DNA of 64,000 nt from Brasenia schreberi (taxonomy: Eukaryota > Streptophyta > Magnoliopsida > Nymphaeales > Cabombaceae): positions 4,602,501-4,666,500 of the forward strand of contig JAYKKT010000037.1 of the NCBI GenBank assembly GCA_036023115.1, written 5' to 3'. Under the pieces are notes generated by a model. The model had not been told where the DNA came from. It did no database searches and saw only the letters and a program-made list of their open reading frames with translations. Numbering within the stretch: position 1 is the stretch's first letter; each line of letters begins with the position of its first letter. Of this stretch, positions 1-16,212 are shown piece after piece. The position numbers were made by a program, and so were the translations under genes.

Positions 1-272
1 TGTTCCAAACATATACACAGTGATCAAGTTTGTTAGCCACAAACCCAAGTTCTATAATGGCATTTTGAAAAGTCAAATACCATTAGCGAGGTGACTGATT
101 CAAAACATATAGGTATTTTTTCAACCTATACACTTTATCTTCTTGGCCTTCAACCACAAATCCTTCGAGTTGCTGCATATATATGATTTCTTCTAAATCT
201 CCATTTAAAAAAGTTGTCTTTACATCTAACTGATGTAAATCTAAATCATATAGTATGTAGATATTGCTAGGA

Positions 273-455
273 TTATCTGTATGGATGGAAATTTTGCAAC
301 TCGGGAATATGTCTCAACATTATCCCCTCTTTTTGCGAAAAACCCTTTACAACCAACCTCGCTTTAAACTTGTTGATTGTACTATCGACCTTGTATTTCC
401 TTTTTAGAACCCATTTGTAACCTATAGCTTTCCTTCCTTTTGGCAAATCAGCCAA
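273..455 (-). pseudogene. Copia reverse transcriptase, N-terminal fragment
   Basis: The fragment reads LPKGRKAIGYKWVLKRKYK and then KARLVVKGFSQKEGI, the conserved opening of copia RT (RVT_2 family). It normally follows the integrase within the Gag-Pol polyprotein and copies element RNA into DNA. The frame is lost after about 45 recognisable residues, and the catalytic motif lies beyond the window edge. It sits in a different frame from the integrase block to its right, so at least one frameshift separates them. Confidence 0.8.
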
Positions 456-519
456 TTCTCAGACTTGATTTTTCTCAATTATCAGTTATCTCATCCAAAT
501 CTATCGAATTACACACTTC

Positions 520-846
520 CTACGCAAGATAAGTGTGATAATCCTTTAAGTAGGACGGAGTGGCTCTTGGCCTCTTATGTCCATTTAAGGTACCGGTAGT
601 TTCAGGAAGATCTTCTATGGGCTTAAAAGATGATTGGTCTAAATCTACCAAATCACCAACACATTCCTCATTGTTTTTTTGGATGTCATTCTTAGTTTCC
701 TCTAAGAATTCAACATCTCTGCTTTCAATGAGTTCGTGGTCCTTGTGATAAAACCGATATTCTTTTGAAGCTTTTGGATATCCAATAAATACACATCTCA
801 ATGACCTGTTATCTAGCTTATCTCTAGATTGATCAAGGATCTTCAC
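520..846 (-). pseudogene. Copia post-integrase linker region
   Basis: Residues LDNRSLRCVFIGYPKASKEY and the following RDVEFLEE match the segment between the integrase core and RT in copia polyproteins, where the family usually reads R-C-x-F-x-G-Y. It would be continuous with the integrase block at 901..1857 in an intact element, but a stop or frameshift lies between them. The acidic, low-complexity tail is usual for this linker. Confidence 0.75.
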
Positions 847-900
847 GTGTGCTATAGATTCCCACCTCCTGAGATGACCTAGGTTGGGTTTTCTTGCAAA

Positions 901-1857
901 TCACATCTCATATGGTGTAATGAATACAACTTTACACAGTACTCTATTGAGTATGTAAACCGCTATATATACTCCTTCTCCCCAAAATACCCTTGAAAGA
1001 GAGGCATTAATCAATATTGACCTTGTCATATTCAGTAAGGTTCTATTTTGTCTCTCACCTACACCATTTTGCTGAGGTGTTCTGGGCATTGTATTTTGTT
1101 TAGCAATATCAAAGTGTTTGCAAAATTCTAAGAATTCTACCGAGTTATATTCACCTCCTCTGTCTGGTCTTAAGACTCTGATTGAATACCCTAGCTGATT
1201 TTCCACTTCTTGCTTATATTCTTTAAAAGCATCAAGTGCCTCCGATTTATGTGCCAAAAGATATATATACATATATCTAGAGTAATCATCGATAAAGGTT
1301 ATAAAATAACTTTTTCCTCGATGTGTATTTATTCTAAAGGGTCCACATAAATTAGTGTGAATAATTTCCAACAAGGTTGTTGCCCTTGTTGTTTCCTTGG
1401 GAAAGACTTTTCTTGTCATTTTTCCTTGTATACAAGTTTCACACTTGTTCAAAGTCTTTTCTTCAAATCCAAGCAATAAGTCAATGTTGGATAATTTTCT
1501 CAACTTCTCCAGACTTATATGCCCTAGGCGTATATAATACATATTCACATCAATAGTAAAGGCACTCTCAATATAAGCAGAAGAAGGATGACTTTCATTA
1601 TCAGACAATTTGAACAGTCCATGTTCTACATCAAATTCCACTGAGAACAAGATTATCTCATGTTTTCCCACAATCACCTTGTTAAGAATAAACCTAACTT
1701 CAAAACCCTTCTTAACTAAGGCAGGGACCGAGACCAGATTACGCCTTATAAATAGCACAATTAACACGTCGATCAGTATAATTGGTTTGCCTTGTGCAAA
1801 TATCTTTAAGGATCCAATACCCAAAATATTTGAGAAAGTATTGTTTTCCATATACAT
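901..1857 (-). pseudogene. Copia GAG-pre-integrase and integrase core
   Basis: The N-terminal part carries the pre-integrase zinc-binding pattern: RLGHI supplies one His and CETC the Cys pair, but the usual earlier His is Tyr (MYYIRLGH). The core has FIDDYSRY, RPDRGGEY and QQNGVGERQNR, so the second Asp and the Glu of the DDE triad are present. The first catalytic Asp, usually in HTD-x-CGP, is Asn here (HTNLCGPF). It is a long uninterrupted fragment of 318 codons, so decay is moderate. Its family role is insertion of cDNA into the host genome; this copy is predicted inactive. Confidence 0.88.
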
Positions 1858-1866
1858 ACGATGTTC

Positions 1867-2097
1867 TCAAGGTTGATATTCCTTTAAGTCTATTGCCCCT
1901 TCCTTGGCCTTCGAGATATGTCTTCTAGCTCCTGATTTTATCCACCAACCTGACATTGGGTGGTCCAAATACAAGTATTCTGAAATTATGCAGATTATAT
2001 CTAGCTTCTCCGACTGTCCACGCTGTGGGTTATTTCTTCCACCTTTCTTGTTGTGGCAGTCTCTTTTATAGTGTCCCATCTTACATAGTTGAAACAC
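1867..2097 (-). pseudogene. Copia gag zinc knuckle and start of protease
   Basis: A CCHC-type knuckle is partly visible as CKMGHYKRDC at the start of the frame. It is followed by a copia protease segment WWIKSGARRHISK. The family motif is D-S-G-A-[TS]-x-H, in which Asp is the catalytic residue; here that Asp is Lys, so the protease is dead. The spacing from gag (2188..2770) and to integrase fits the copia order, with frame breaks on both sides. Confidence 0.8.
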
Positions 2098-2187
2098 TTG
2101 ACCCGAAAAAACGGCTTCTTGCGATTTCTTAAAACTTTGACCGCTTTTCTTATTATTGTTGCCAAACTTTTTATTTAGTTTCTTTTT

Positions 2188-2770
2188 CTAATTGGATTTG
2201 GAGCTAGACGCTAACTCATCCTGGATTACTAGCAATTTCTTCTTTTTGTTTTTGAGCATATGTTCTTGCTCTATTGCTAGTTTGAGGGGCAACTCAGAAA
2301 GGTTAATTTCTGGCCCTAGTATTAGGGCAGTGGAGACCATGTTCCATGATGGAGGTAGACTGTTCAGTATGGTTGATATATGCATTGGTTTGGGGATGAC
2401 TCATTTTGCTACAGCTAAGTCTCTAGCCATTACTAGCATGTGATTTACATGCTCTACTACATTTTTTCCTTCTTTCATTCTGAAGGAGTTGTATTTTTGT
2501 AGTAGCAACTGTACATGTAATTTTGTAGTTGTATCATACTTAGCTGTTAGTGAGTCAAACAGCTCTTTTGCGGTCTCAAATTCTTCAAAGACCCTAATCA
2601 AATCATCCTCCATGTAAGTTAATATGATTGTTCTTGTTATGGTATCGTCATTTAGAAATGTTTTATACATTTCTAATTGATGCTCACTTACGTCTGACGG
2701 TGGAGAACGCACTGTTTCCTTTAAGACATACTCTACACCTTATAGTGTTAAAGGTAGCGGAATTCTTCTC
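2188..2770 (-). pseudogene. Copia Gag (UBN2 / Retrotran_gag family), two overlapping frames
   Basis: The frame at 2712..2401 reads KTFLNDDTITRTIILTYMED, then FETAKELFDSLTAKYDTTTK, LLLQKYNSFRMKEGKNVVEH and VNHMLVMARDLAVAK. A second frame at 2385..2188 continues with ILNSLPPSWNMV and LAIEQEH. Both match plant copia Gag, which packages element RNA. Weaker N-terminal similarity (KLNGLNF, GVEYVLKETV) extends to about 2820 with a stop in it. The switch of frame near 2390 is a frameshift. A later Lys-rich tail leads to the zinc knuckle. Confidence 0.85.
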
Positions 2771-3887
2771 TTCCATATTTAGAAGTTCAGACCATTTAAC
2801 TTTTTTGTTTTTGCTAGTTCAGACACACATATCCTACAACTCATTTTTAAGTGTTTGGCAAAAATAACAATCAAACGGTCTAAAAAGGAAACCATCACAA
2901 AAACAAAGGCACACATAGCACGAGACATGTTAAAGTGATGCATGATATGTAGCAGATAATCTTTCAAAAAATTTTTAAGGGGTTTTGTGCCTCTAAACCC
3001 TTAAAAGGATACCAAGGGATAAAACTGTAATTTTATCTACTTGTCCTCTTTTGTAATTTTGTAAAACCACGAGGACAAACTTGTAAAATCACTATTTGGT
3101 ATTCCTGTAAAATTGGCAACTGATCAGGTTAAAATCGTAATTTTAATCCTCAAGATGAATTTGTAATTTTTCAAAATAATAGCGGTAAACCCATCTTTTG
3201 ACTAAGTAGCAGAACTGAAATTATTCAAATCGGGATGGATAAAATAGTAAAATGGCATCCTCGGTTTTTTTAGTAAATTTCATAAACAACCACAGGGTAA
3301 AACCGTTTTTTTGCTTAGTAAGGGCAAATCAGTCTTTTTACCTAAAAAAATCTGGACAAAAGTGTAATTTTGCTCAATGGCAACTGCGTAATATCCGAAA
3401 CTGGATATGGGGGGGAGAGAGAAAGTCTCTGGAAAGTTCAGAGAGAGGGAAACTGAGAGAGTGGGGGCTGGAGGAGATCCTGCCTGCGGGTTCCTCCGGC
3501 CATTCGTTAGTTGTCGGCGTCCCTGGCTTCTTCTCTTGCCGGTCACTCAGCCTGCCGCACTTTGGCTCTGCCTTGCCGGCCTGCCGCTTCTGTTTTTGTG
3601 GCCTTACCTTTGGCCGGCCTGCCTTTGGTTTTTGCCTTCGGCTCTTGTCGGCCTGCCTCTGGGTTTTGCCTTCGGCTTCGGTCGTTCGGCCTTGGCCTTG
3701 TGACTTCTGCGTCTCTGTCGACTGCAGCCTTCTCCCTCTTTTTTTTTTTTGCTGATCCTCTCACTCTCTTTTGCAGGGAACCAAGCCCTGATACCAATGT
3801 CGGCAAATGCGTACCTTCTTCCTCTTAGAAGGATTCCAATGATGGCCTTCATTCGGTCGTTCAATTCAGTGAATCCTCAGTTGCCAA
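2771..3887 (-). other. Long untranslated leader of the copia element
   Basis: About 1.1 kb lies between Gag and the LTR-like segment. On the plus strand 2990-3370 repeats short TGTAATTTT / TGTAAAAT motifs every 25-50 bases, and 3500-3700 is GC-rich with diverged tandem copies of a CGGCCTGCCT..GCCTTCGGCT unit. A polypyrimidine run (3731-3750) sits near the primer-binding-site candidate. Overlapping open frames here on both strands have biased composition and no recognisable domain. Confidence 0.5.
3785..3797 (-). other. Primer-binding-site candidate (initiator tRNA-Met type)
   Basis: The minus strand reads TTGGTATCAGGGC, one base different from the usual plant copia PBS TGGTATCAGAGC that pairs with the 3' end of initiator tRNA-Met. 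A CA dinucleotide lies directly before it, as expected at an LTR end. The alternative LTR end at 3888 would leave this PBS about 90 bases inside the leader, so one of the two assignments is wrong or a small insertion separates them. Confidence 0.5.
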
Positions 3888-4191
3888 TGTAAAGACCTGC
3901 AGAGATGCAGATGCAGCGGATAATGGAATGCGGGTGATGGACACGAGGTTCTCACACAGGGTCTCGCACAGACGATGAAACACTTGTTGTTTGTATATTT
4001 TGTATATTGTTTTCTCTTTGTTTTTTTCTATATGTGTTTTGTATATGCTTGCCTTTTATAGGTAGGTGCTCCCCCTTTGTCGTGCTTATCCACATGTGGC
4101 TTCTCTCGTCTGGGAGCTGTAACGGATGACCGTTACCAGACCTGGCCCTATCCTCTGGTAACGGACTGGATGGCCAGTCCAGCCATTACAG
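3888..4191 (-). repeat. Putative 5' LTR of the copia element
   Basis: The plus strand starts TGTAA and ends TTACA, giving short inverted ends that begin with TG and end with CA. On the minus strand a TATA box (CTATAAAAGG, 4061..4052) lies about 130 bases into the segment, as in LTR U3 regions, and an A-rich R/U5-like stretch follows. Imperfect GTAACGG inverted motifs lie upstream. The 3' LTR is outside the window, so the ends cannot be confirmed by comparison. Confidence 0.5.
4052..4061 (-). promoter_or_regulatory. TATA box of the putative LTR promoter
   Basis: The minus strand reads CTATAAAAGG, a strong plant TATA match, in the LTR-like segment and facing the copia coding region. Confidence 0.5.
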
Positions 4192-4321
4192 AAGTTTTGT
4201 TATTTATCCGAATCGGATCAAATTTCCATCCGAATTTCTTTATTATCAGGACTCGTGTGGCCAGGCACGTAATTAAATAAGGTCTTTTCTGTAATAAAAA
4301 CCCCGCCGGTAAGGAAATCTT

Positions 4322-4324
<3 letters not shown>

Positions 4325-4370
<46 letters not shown>

Positions 4371-4377
4371 ATCTGTT
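4325..4377. repeat. (CT)n microsatellite
   Basis: Uninterrupted CT dinucleotide run of about 50 bases. Confidence 0.95.
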
Positions 4378-4734
4378 CATGAGGGGCACAATAATCCAAG
4401 TCTACACCTTTATGAGCAGCATAGACTCGAAAGGTTCATGTACCGAATTAATCAGGACAGGTATTTTGAGATCCTTTCGCTGAAATTTGTCGTATGCCGG
4501 CCAGCTTTCGCGAGGGAAGACCTCTCCTTCCCTTGTACTGCTCGATCGGCAATAAAAGATCGAAAGGTAAGGTCACCAAGGAGATACTTTATGTTCGTTT
4601 ACTGCTACTGTCCCACAACTCACTATCTCTCGAGCCAGCTTCACTGTCCAAACAAGTGACAACAAGATACTTTATCAGCTCTCGATTATTCGGATGGCCA
4701 TGCCCACCCAAAATGGCTTTCGACTAGACAATTT

Positions 4735-4965
4735 ATATATATATTGAATTAGGTGCATAATCATATATAAATATTTTTATCGTTTGATGTTTGAGGTCAA
4801 CAGTAGAGATTTGAATTAAAAATATCAATATAATTTTGTACATTACATTAAATTACATTAAATATAAAAAATATTTGAAATCTATATTGTTGATTTCAAA
4901 AATAAAATGATAAAGATGTTTGTGCAAAATTATACATCAAAAAAATTATACATCTAAGATACCCT
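4735..4965. repeat. MITE-like AT-rich repeat, member of a local family
   Basis: Shares with 28124-28290 and 31876-32130 the pattern of a 'GTTTGTGCAAAATTATACATC'-like end (read here near 4918) and a central 'gaggtcaacagtagagattt' block. It is the least well bounded of the three members. Confidence 0.4.
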
Positions 4966-5684
4966 CTCTTTTTCTTTCTCTATGTATACATATAGAAAGA
5001 GATATTGGATTTTTGTACAGTCAGGAAGACTTGGTATAGATAATCAAGTGCAATACAATCTAGTCACAGTGTAGAACGCATTTCTAATGAAATCAATTGT
5101 ACATAAATGATATGCATGTTATATTCCATGGTTAATAAAAAGATATTCGTTGAACCAAAGTTATAGACTTCAAGTGCAAATACGAGGTACTTTTCCATTA
5201 CAAACACACATATGTATTTATGTAAATATATATACATACACACATGGGTGTTTTTGTGCACACTTGCATGTGGGGTGCATGCGTGCACTTGCGTGTGTAA
5301 GATTTAGGAGACTAGTTTATTGATCTGTTGCTTCATTTGTTCCTTTGGACCAGGTTCTTTGTCGGCATGTAATTCACAAGGATTGAAGCCATAATGAGCA
5401 TTCAAAGTAATCCATTTAGAACTTTTTTCCAAGTTGATAACTACTATTTGTCAGCATATAACAATCAAAGAGTAATGCCAAAATGATCATGACATGTTAT
5501 CCCTTTACAGGAATTCTCCTGATTGACAAGTACTATTCAACATAAGAGACGTCCACACTTCCCTTTGTCGCACCCATGAATTTAATGTGCATAAATTAAG
5601 TAGTCAACTTTCCATTATCGCACATAATCATGCCATGGTCGATATCTCGTCCTGCAACTTAGTCCCACCTGGTCACCTTTAAGC

Positions 5685-5717
<33 letters not shown>

Positions 5718-6560
5718 GTGGGGTTATAGATGCTGCATTTGTGGAACAAAGGTAACTTTTACATGCCAACTTTAATGGAGAGGATTGTGCACGATGCTGC
5801 CCAATATTGATTTAAGAGGTGCTAACAAGTACAATTAGACGACGAGAGCAACTAGACATTGGAAGTAGAACACACTACAACAAGCAATATAGATCACCTG
5901 GTTAGGGGTGGTGCTCCGAGGTTTTAAGTCCAAACTGTGGTATACATACTGCATTACTCCCATTTTTAAATGGTGCACATTACTGAGCATGTGTTGAATC
6001 ATGTCCACTATTGATTCTGTTTATTTATACTCGATCGTTACTTTTCAATGAATATAATAACATTGCTTTTCATTTTTTTAAATTCCTAAATTATACCACC
6101 AAACATACCATAAGTGAACAAGATATGGTTTTCATAATATATATGTAAGAGGTGGAGCGATCGCTAAATGAACGAACTGCATGGAATGAGGTACATCATG
6201 AACTCTCCTGCACAGGATGACCTCTCTTAGTAAAAGGAAAGGGGGCATTTATTACATAACTTACTGGCAACCGTGACAAATTACAAATGGTACAGATAGA
6301 GAAAGGTCAACTGTTAAGTGTTACTAGCATACTAAAACCCTAACCCGAAGATATATCTTCCCTCTAGATTGACCTGTTTGAGATCCTCTTGCAGAGAGAG
6401 ATCAGAGATAACTCCGGCTTTCCTCAACAACTTCCACTAATTCGCCTTCTCTATCACCTCCAACTACAAGAACCTCTAAAGGTCACATAAATCTGCTAGC
6501 CTCCCTCTCTAAAGGGACTCTTTCTTTCTCTCTCTGAGCTTGATCAGAAGTTCACAGTCC

Positions 6561-12709
<6,149 letters not shown>

Positions 12710-14388
12710 CTTGGGTCGTGAAATTCAACTTGTGATTTCGGGAGATTCCACAAAATTTGACTCCGTCTTCCTTTTATTTTTTCTGGAGAGATCTGGATCA
12801 GAGAATTTCTGAACTAACTCGCTTTCACTTCCTGTTCTCCCTTCCGCAAAGAAAATCTCTTTTTGAGTACCAAAGGAATGCAAGGAACTCTCACGGAATT
12901 TCTGCCTTTTCCAACTGCATCTTCCTACCGAACCCTATCACTTTCTGAGGTCGTCTTTTCCTTCCTTGCTTTTTCCTTTTCTATAGACCTATCTCGATCT
13001 AAGACCGAACCGATTCTGAAGTGCCAGCGAGACGTTTAGGAAAAAGAAAAAGGAAGACTTCAGTTAATAACAGGAAATTTCAGGATAATCTCTCTCTTCC
13101 TAGCTTTTCTTTTCTGTTCTTGGCTCTATCGAACTGAGAAATGACAGATGGATAAACCGAAGGAATGATCTTTTCCTCGATCACGTGGAATTGCTAATTC
13201 AGAGCTCGAACTATAGAAAGAACACGGATGAACAAGAGATCGCCCGAATCCTACTAAGGCGAACAGCAAATACTAAGAAAAATCGATCTTTCGCTTACCC
13301 GGCCTGAAAACATCCCGGTTTGGATCGCCTGGCCTACTCAAAGAGAGCTCCAGCAATTGGCCGTTTCACGACGAATCACACCGAGACGAGACGCTTGCTT
13401 GGCCAGTAACTCAAGCGTAGGACCTCCCACCTTCAGAGCTTCAGCCTACCGTACGTTGAACGATCAACCAGGAAAATCGTACGGAGGGCATAGAAAAGAA
13501 AGCCCCGACTTTTCTGCTTTCCTATATTCCTTTCTAAACCTGAAAAAAGAGATCGAGAGTGTCGGGGTCTCACTAAAAGAGAAATCTTTCCGATAACCCG
13601 GAGACAAAAGGAGGATCAGAAGCCTAAAACGAAGAAGAAGAAGAATTAAAGACCTTCCCTGAGGTGTTTCCGGCCAAGAAGACAGCTAAGCTCGACCGAA
13701 GAAAGGAGAACGCAGACAGAAATCTTTCTTTCCGTTTTTGGCTCCTTATTTACACCTGGTTGGACACTCTCCCTTTCATTTAAAGCGACGAAAAAGGCGT
13801 AGTATAAATCTTCACTCCTCCTCTTCCTCCTACTTCCGATCACTCACTTCCTCGTGTATTTTATAATAGTACGGAGAGAGATGAAAGCCAAATTGTTACC
13901 TGAAGTTTTGCCTTCATTTATAGACTTATATCCGCTGTAAGAAAAAGAGAGAGAGAGAGAGAGAGAGGGGATCCACAAGCCAATGAGAACTCGCATACGT
14001 CCAAACAATGGAGTTCTTCCCTTTTCTATTTTTTATAATTGTTTACAATTTTGTATTTTAGGCACCATTCAGAAAGTTCACTCGGTATTTGATCATATTA
14101 CGAAAGTGGCCTTCGGATTCTTTTTTCGGCATAATGTTATTTCAGCCTTTTTTTGGTTTGACAAATTCGGTTGATTTTTTCTTTTTGGAAAAGGAGAGAG
14201 ATGGAAGCTACAGGGCAGTTGAAGCGGACGTTTAGTTACGTCATCACTGATTGGGTCGTGGGTTTGGTTCGGTGGTTCGGGTCCAGATCCAACACTAATC
14301 CAAGCAAATATTGGAATTTAATAATCTACAAGGATTGCTCCTATCTACCAACCGAATACTAAAGAATTGAGCCCTTATGAGGTTTAGT
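12710..14388. other. 5' flank / 5' UTR of the bHLH gene; no separate gene supported
   Basis: Less AT-rich than its surroundings, with several CT- and GA-rich stretches and a (GA)n tract at 13950-13968. Short open frames on both strands have no recognisable domain. The bHLH transcription start and promoter probably lie here on the minus strand, but no TATA box can be chosen with confidence. Confidence 0.45.
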
Positions 14389-14745
14389 GTAGATATGGCC
14401 GGTACCTAACCGGCCATATGGTTTCAACCGAAACCGAACCAAGCTAGGAGTCGGCTGAACCCAGAATCGGTGAAATTGAAACCAGAATCAAGAACCACCC
14501 AATTCAATTATGGTTTCACCTTTATAAAACTAGAACTAAAACATCAAACTGGAACCAACGGTTTCAAATCACTGCCATTTTAAAAAAAATGCTATAATTT
14601 TAAAAATTTTAATAAAATTACCAGTTCTGAGTGGTTCCGGATTTAAACCAGAACCGTCTCGTAACTGGCGGTTCTAGAACCAAAACCGGAACCAGTCCTG
14701 AGCCACGATTTTAGATTCAGGGCTAACCGGAACTGAACATGTCGA
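14389..14745. repeat. ACCGGTT-rich dispersed repeat (hAT-MITE-like)
   Basis: Begins TAGATATGGCCGGTACC and ends near GGAACTGAACATGTCGA; the interior repeats AACCGG / GGTTCC words. It belongs to the same composition family as 19400-19555, 24385-24655, 25500-26100, 44715-44930 and 63209-63620. No clean target duplication was found for this copy. Confidence 0.45.
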
Positions 14746-14898
14746 GTGCTCCGAAATTGCCAAGCTGTTGGTCTCAGGATTGGCTAGGTTTTGGGTTTGA
14801 CCTGAAATTTACTCATATGGAAATGGTCTAAGGGATTGATAGCGACTGAGTCAAGTAATTGGTCAGTTGTTGCAAAGAAAACAGTACGACAACGACCA

Positions 14899-14995
14899 GT
14901 GACTCACCTGGCTACGTTCAACTAACAAGCTGAAGGTCGTGAGTTCGAAACTAGGGCCAGCATCCGGGGGCCTCCTCGTTGTAAAAAGGAAAAAT
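14899..14995 (+). mobile_element. tRNA-derived SINE-like copy
   Basis: Contains TGACTCACCTGGCTACG (A-box region), the B-box-like GAGTTCGAAACTAG, the body GGGGCCTCCTCGTTGTAAAA and an A-rich tail. Confidence 0.65.
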
Positions 14996-15059
14996 AAACA
15001 TTTAAAGTTAGGCTTCCCGACCATATTGTGTGTAATATATATAAAATAATATTCTAATT

Positions 15060-15470
15060 GAGAATATCTTTAATTGAACCGAAACCAGGCTGGTTTCCGT
15101 TTGGATTTGAATCTCAAACTGTTCAAAACTGGAAACGTATAGACGAAATAAAATTTTCAAAAAATAATGAAAAAGGTTTGCTGAACCTGTAGTTTGAACC
15201 GATAATTCCTATTGTGGTTTTATGGAAGGTGGAACGGGATTCGAACCAGGCGTCCGAGTTCAGTTCCAGTTCGACCTGTTCTGGTTCTTATCGCGGTCTA
15301 GTTTTGATTGTAACTGTCAGTCCGATTCCAATCCGGTCATTCTCCTTGAGTCTAATTTTAGGCTGGTGACCATAGCCCACGGTTATACGAGCAGCATATG
15401 TATGACATGGATTCAACAGGGTGCTACTCTTTTTCATTATTTCTCAAATTTTTGGACGATGGAAGCTTTC
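15060..15470. repeat. Diverged ACCGGTT-rich repeat sequence
   Basis: Words such as AACCGAAACCAGGCTGG and CAGTTCCAGTTCGACC recur, as in the family copy at 14389. Ends are not resolved. Confidence 0.35.
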
Positions 15471-15827
15471 TAGGATGTGGGGAATAGCGCACACTATGTA
15501 TTTTATGCCCCACAGATGCCACCGTGGGCTACACTTTTCTTTTCAAGTTTTCAAGCGTCGGGAAAAAAGGACACCCCACCGGAAATCCAAGTGAATTCAC
15601 CACCACTGACTTATCTTTACAAGTTCAGTCACAGGTACTGCAGAAGAAAATATTACTAAATCCTCGGAACCGGTGGCTGCAATGATCCGAGGTGAGGCAT
15701 TCGCTCCACCAGAAATTTCGAGAATCAACTTAAATTTTTATAGCTGATAGTGGGATCCTTGGACTATAATACATAGTTCACCCCATCAGAAACCATTCAA
15801 AAAGCTATTTGCCCCACCCCAAAAGAG

Positions 15828-15848
15828 TTTCTACATCCGCCACTGCCC
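15828..15848. repeat. One end of the GTGGCGGAT-type MITE family
   Basis: The plus strand reads TTTCTACATCCGCCACTG, an inverted relative of the left end at 8578. The partner end was not located. Confidence 0.4.
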
Positions 15849-15897
15849 GGAACCAAGTGTGACTTCAACCTCTATTGGTTTAGTACATGGTAACTTT

Positions 15898-16000
15898 TGG
15901 GGGATTACAATTCGGAGGCGAAAGCTAGATGCATGTGTGGAGTATCGAACTGACGACCTTTAACTTCTGAGTTGACCCCCTTAGCCGTGGTATATTCCAT
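15898..16000 (-). mobile_element. tRNA-derived SINE-like copy
   Basis: On the minus strand: an A-box-like region near 16000 (CTAAGGGGGTCAACTCAGA), the B-box GTTCGATACTCC, then CCTCCGAATTGTAATCCCCC, matching the family order. Confidence 0.6.
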
Positions 16001-16124
16001 GTACCTTAAACAATTCTTTTAAAACCATTTTTCCAAATGGGTTCTATTAAATTGACCAAATCGAACCGAATCCAATTGCTGAATCGATACAAAAAGAGAA
16101 GATGGAAACTAAATACTACCATTT

Positions 16125-16212
16125 TTTTAACAAACGAGGAGGCCAAAGCCACACTCTAGAGTATCAAACTCATGACCTTCAGCTTGTGCGTTCACCCTCT
16201 AGCCAAGTGAGG
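16125..16212 (-). mobile_element. tRNA-derived SINE-like copy
   Basis: On the minus strand: CACTTGGCTAGAGGGTGAAC, the B-box-like GAGTTTGATACTC, then GGCTTTGGCCTCCTCGTTTG and a T-run on the plus strand (A-tail). Only about 125 bases separate it from the previous copy. Confidence 0.65.

Larger units (their letters stand above)
1..4191 (-). mobile_element. Ty1/copia LTR retrotransposon, 5' part, decayed
   Basis: Reading from high to low coordinates, the minus strand shows an LTR-like promoter segment, a long leader, gag, a zinc knuckle, protease, integrase and the start of reverse transcriptase, which is the copia order. The element runs off the left edge, so the rest of RT, RNase H and the 3' LTR are outside. 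The open frames are broken into pieces, and key protease and integrase residues are changed, so this copy cannot be autonomous. The outer boundary at 4191 is tentative. Confidence 0.85.
4192..6560. other. Intergenic region, no gene supported
   Basis: It contains a (CT)n tract at 4325-4377, a MITE-like AT-rich block at 4735-4965, a (GT)n(GA)n tract at 5686-5717, and the probable 3' UTR/downstream flank of the bHLH gene from about 6100 to 6560. Short open frames here lack recognisable domains. Confidence 0.6.

Noticed and set aside
3252..3864. Overlapping frames up to 167 codons
   Set aside because: Low-complexity, GC-biased readings of the copia leader with no domain on either strand.
6338..6350. 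Telomere-like AACCCTAACCC
   Set aside because: Single short occurrence, no array.
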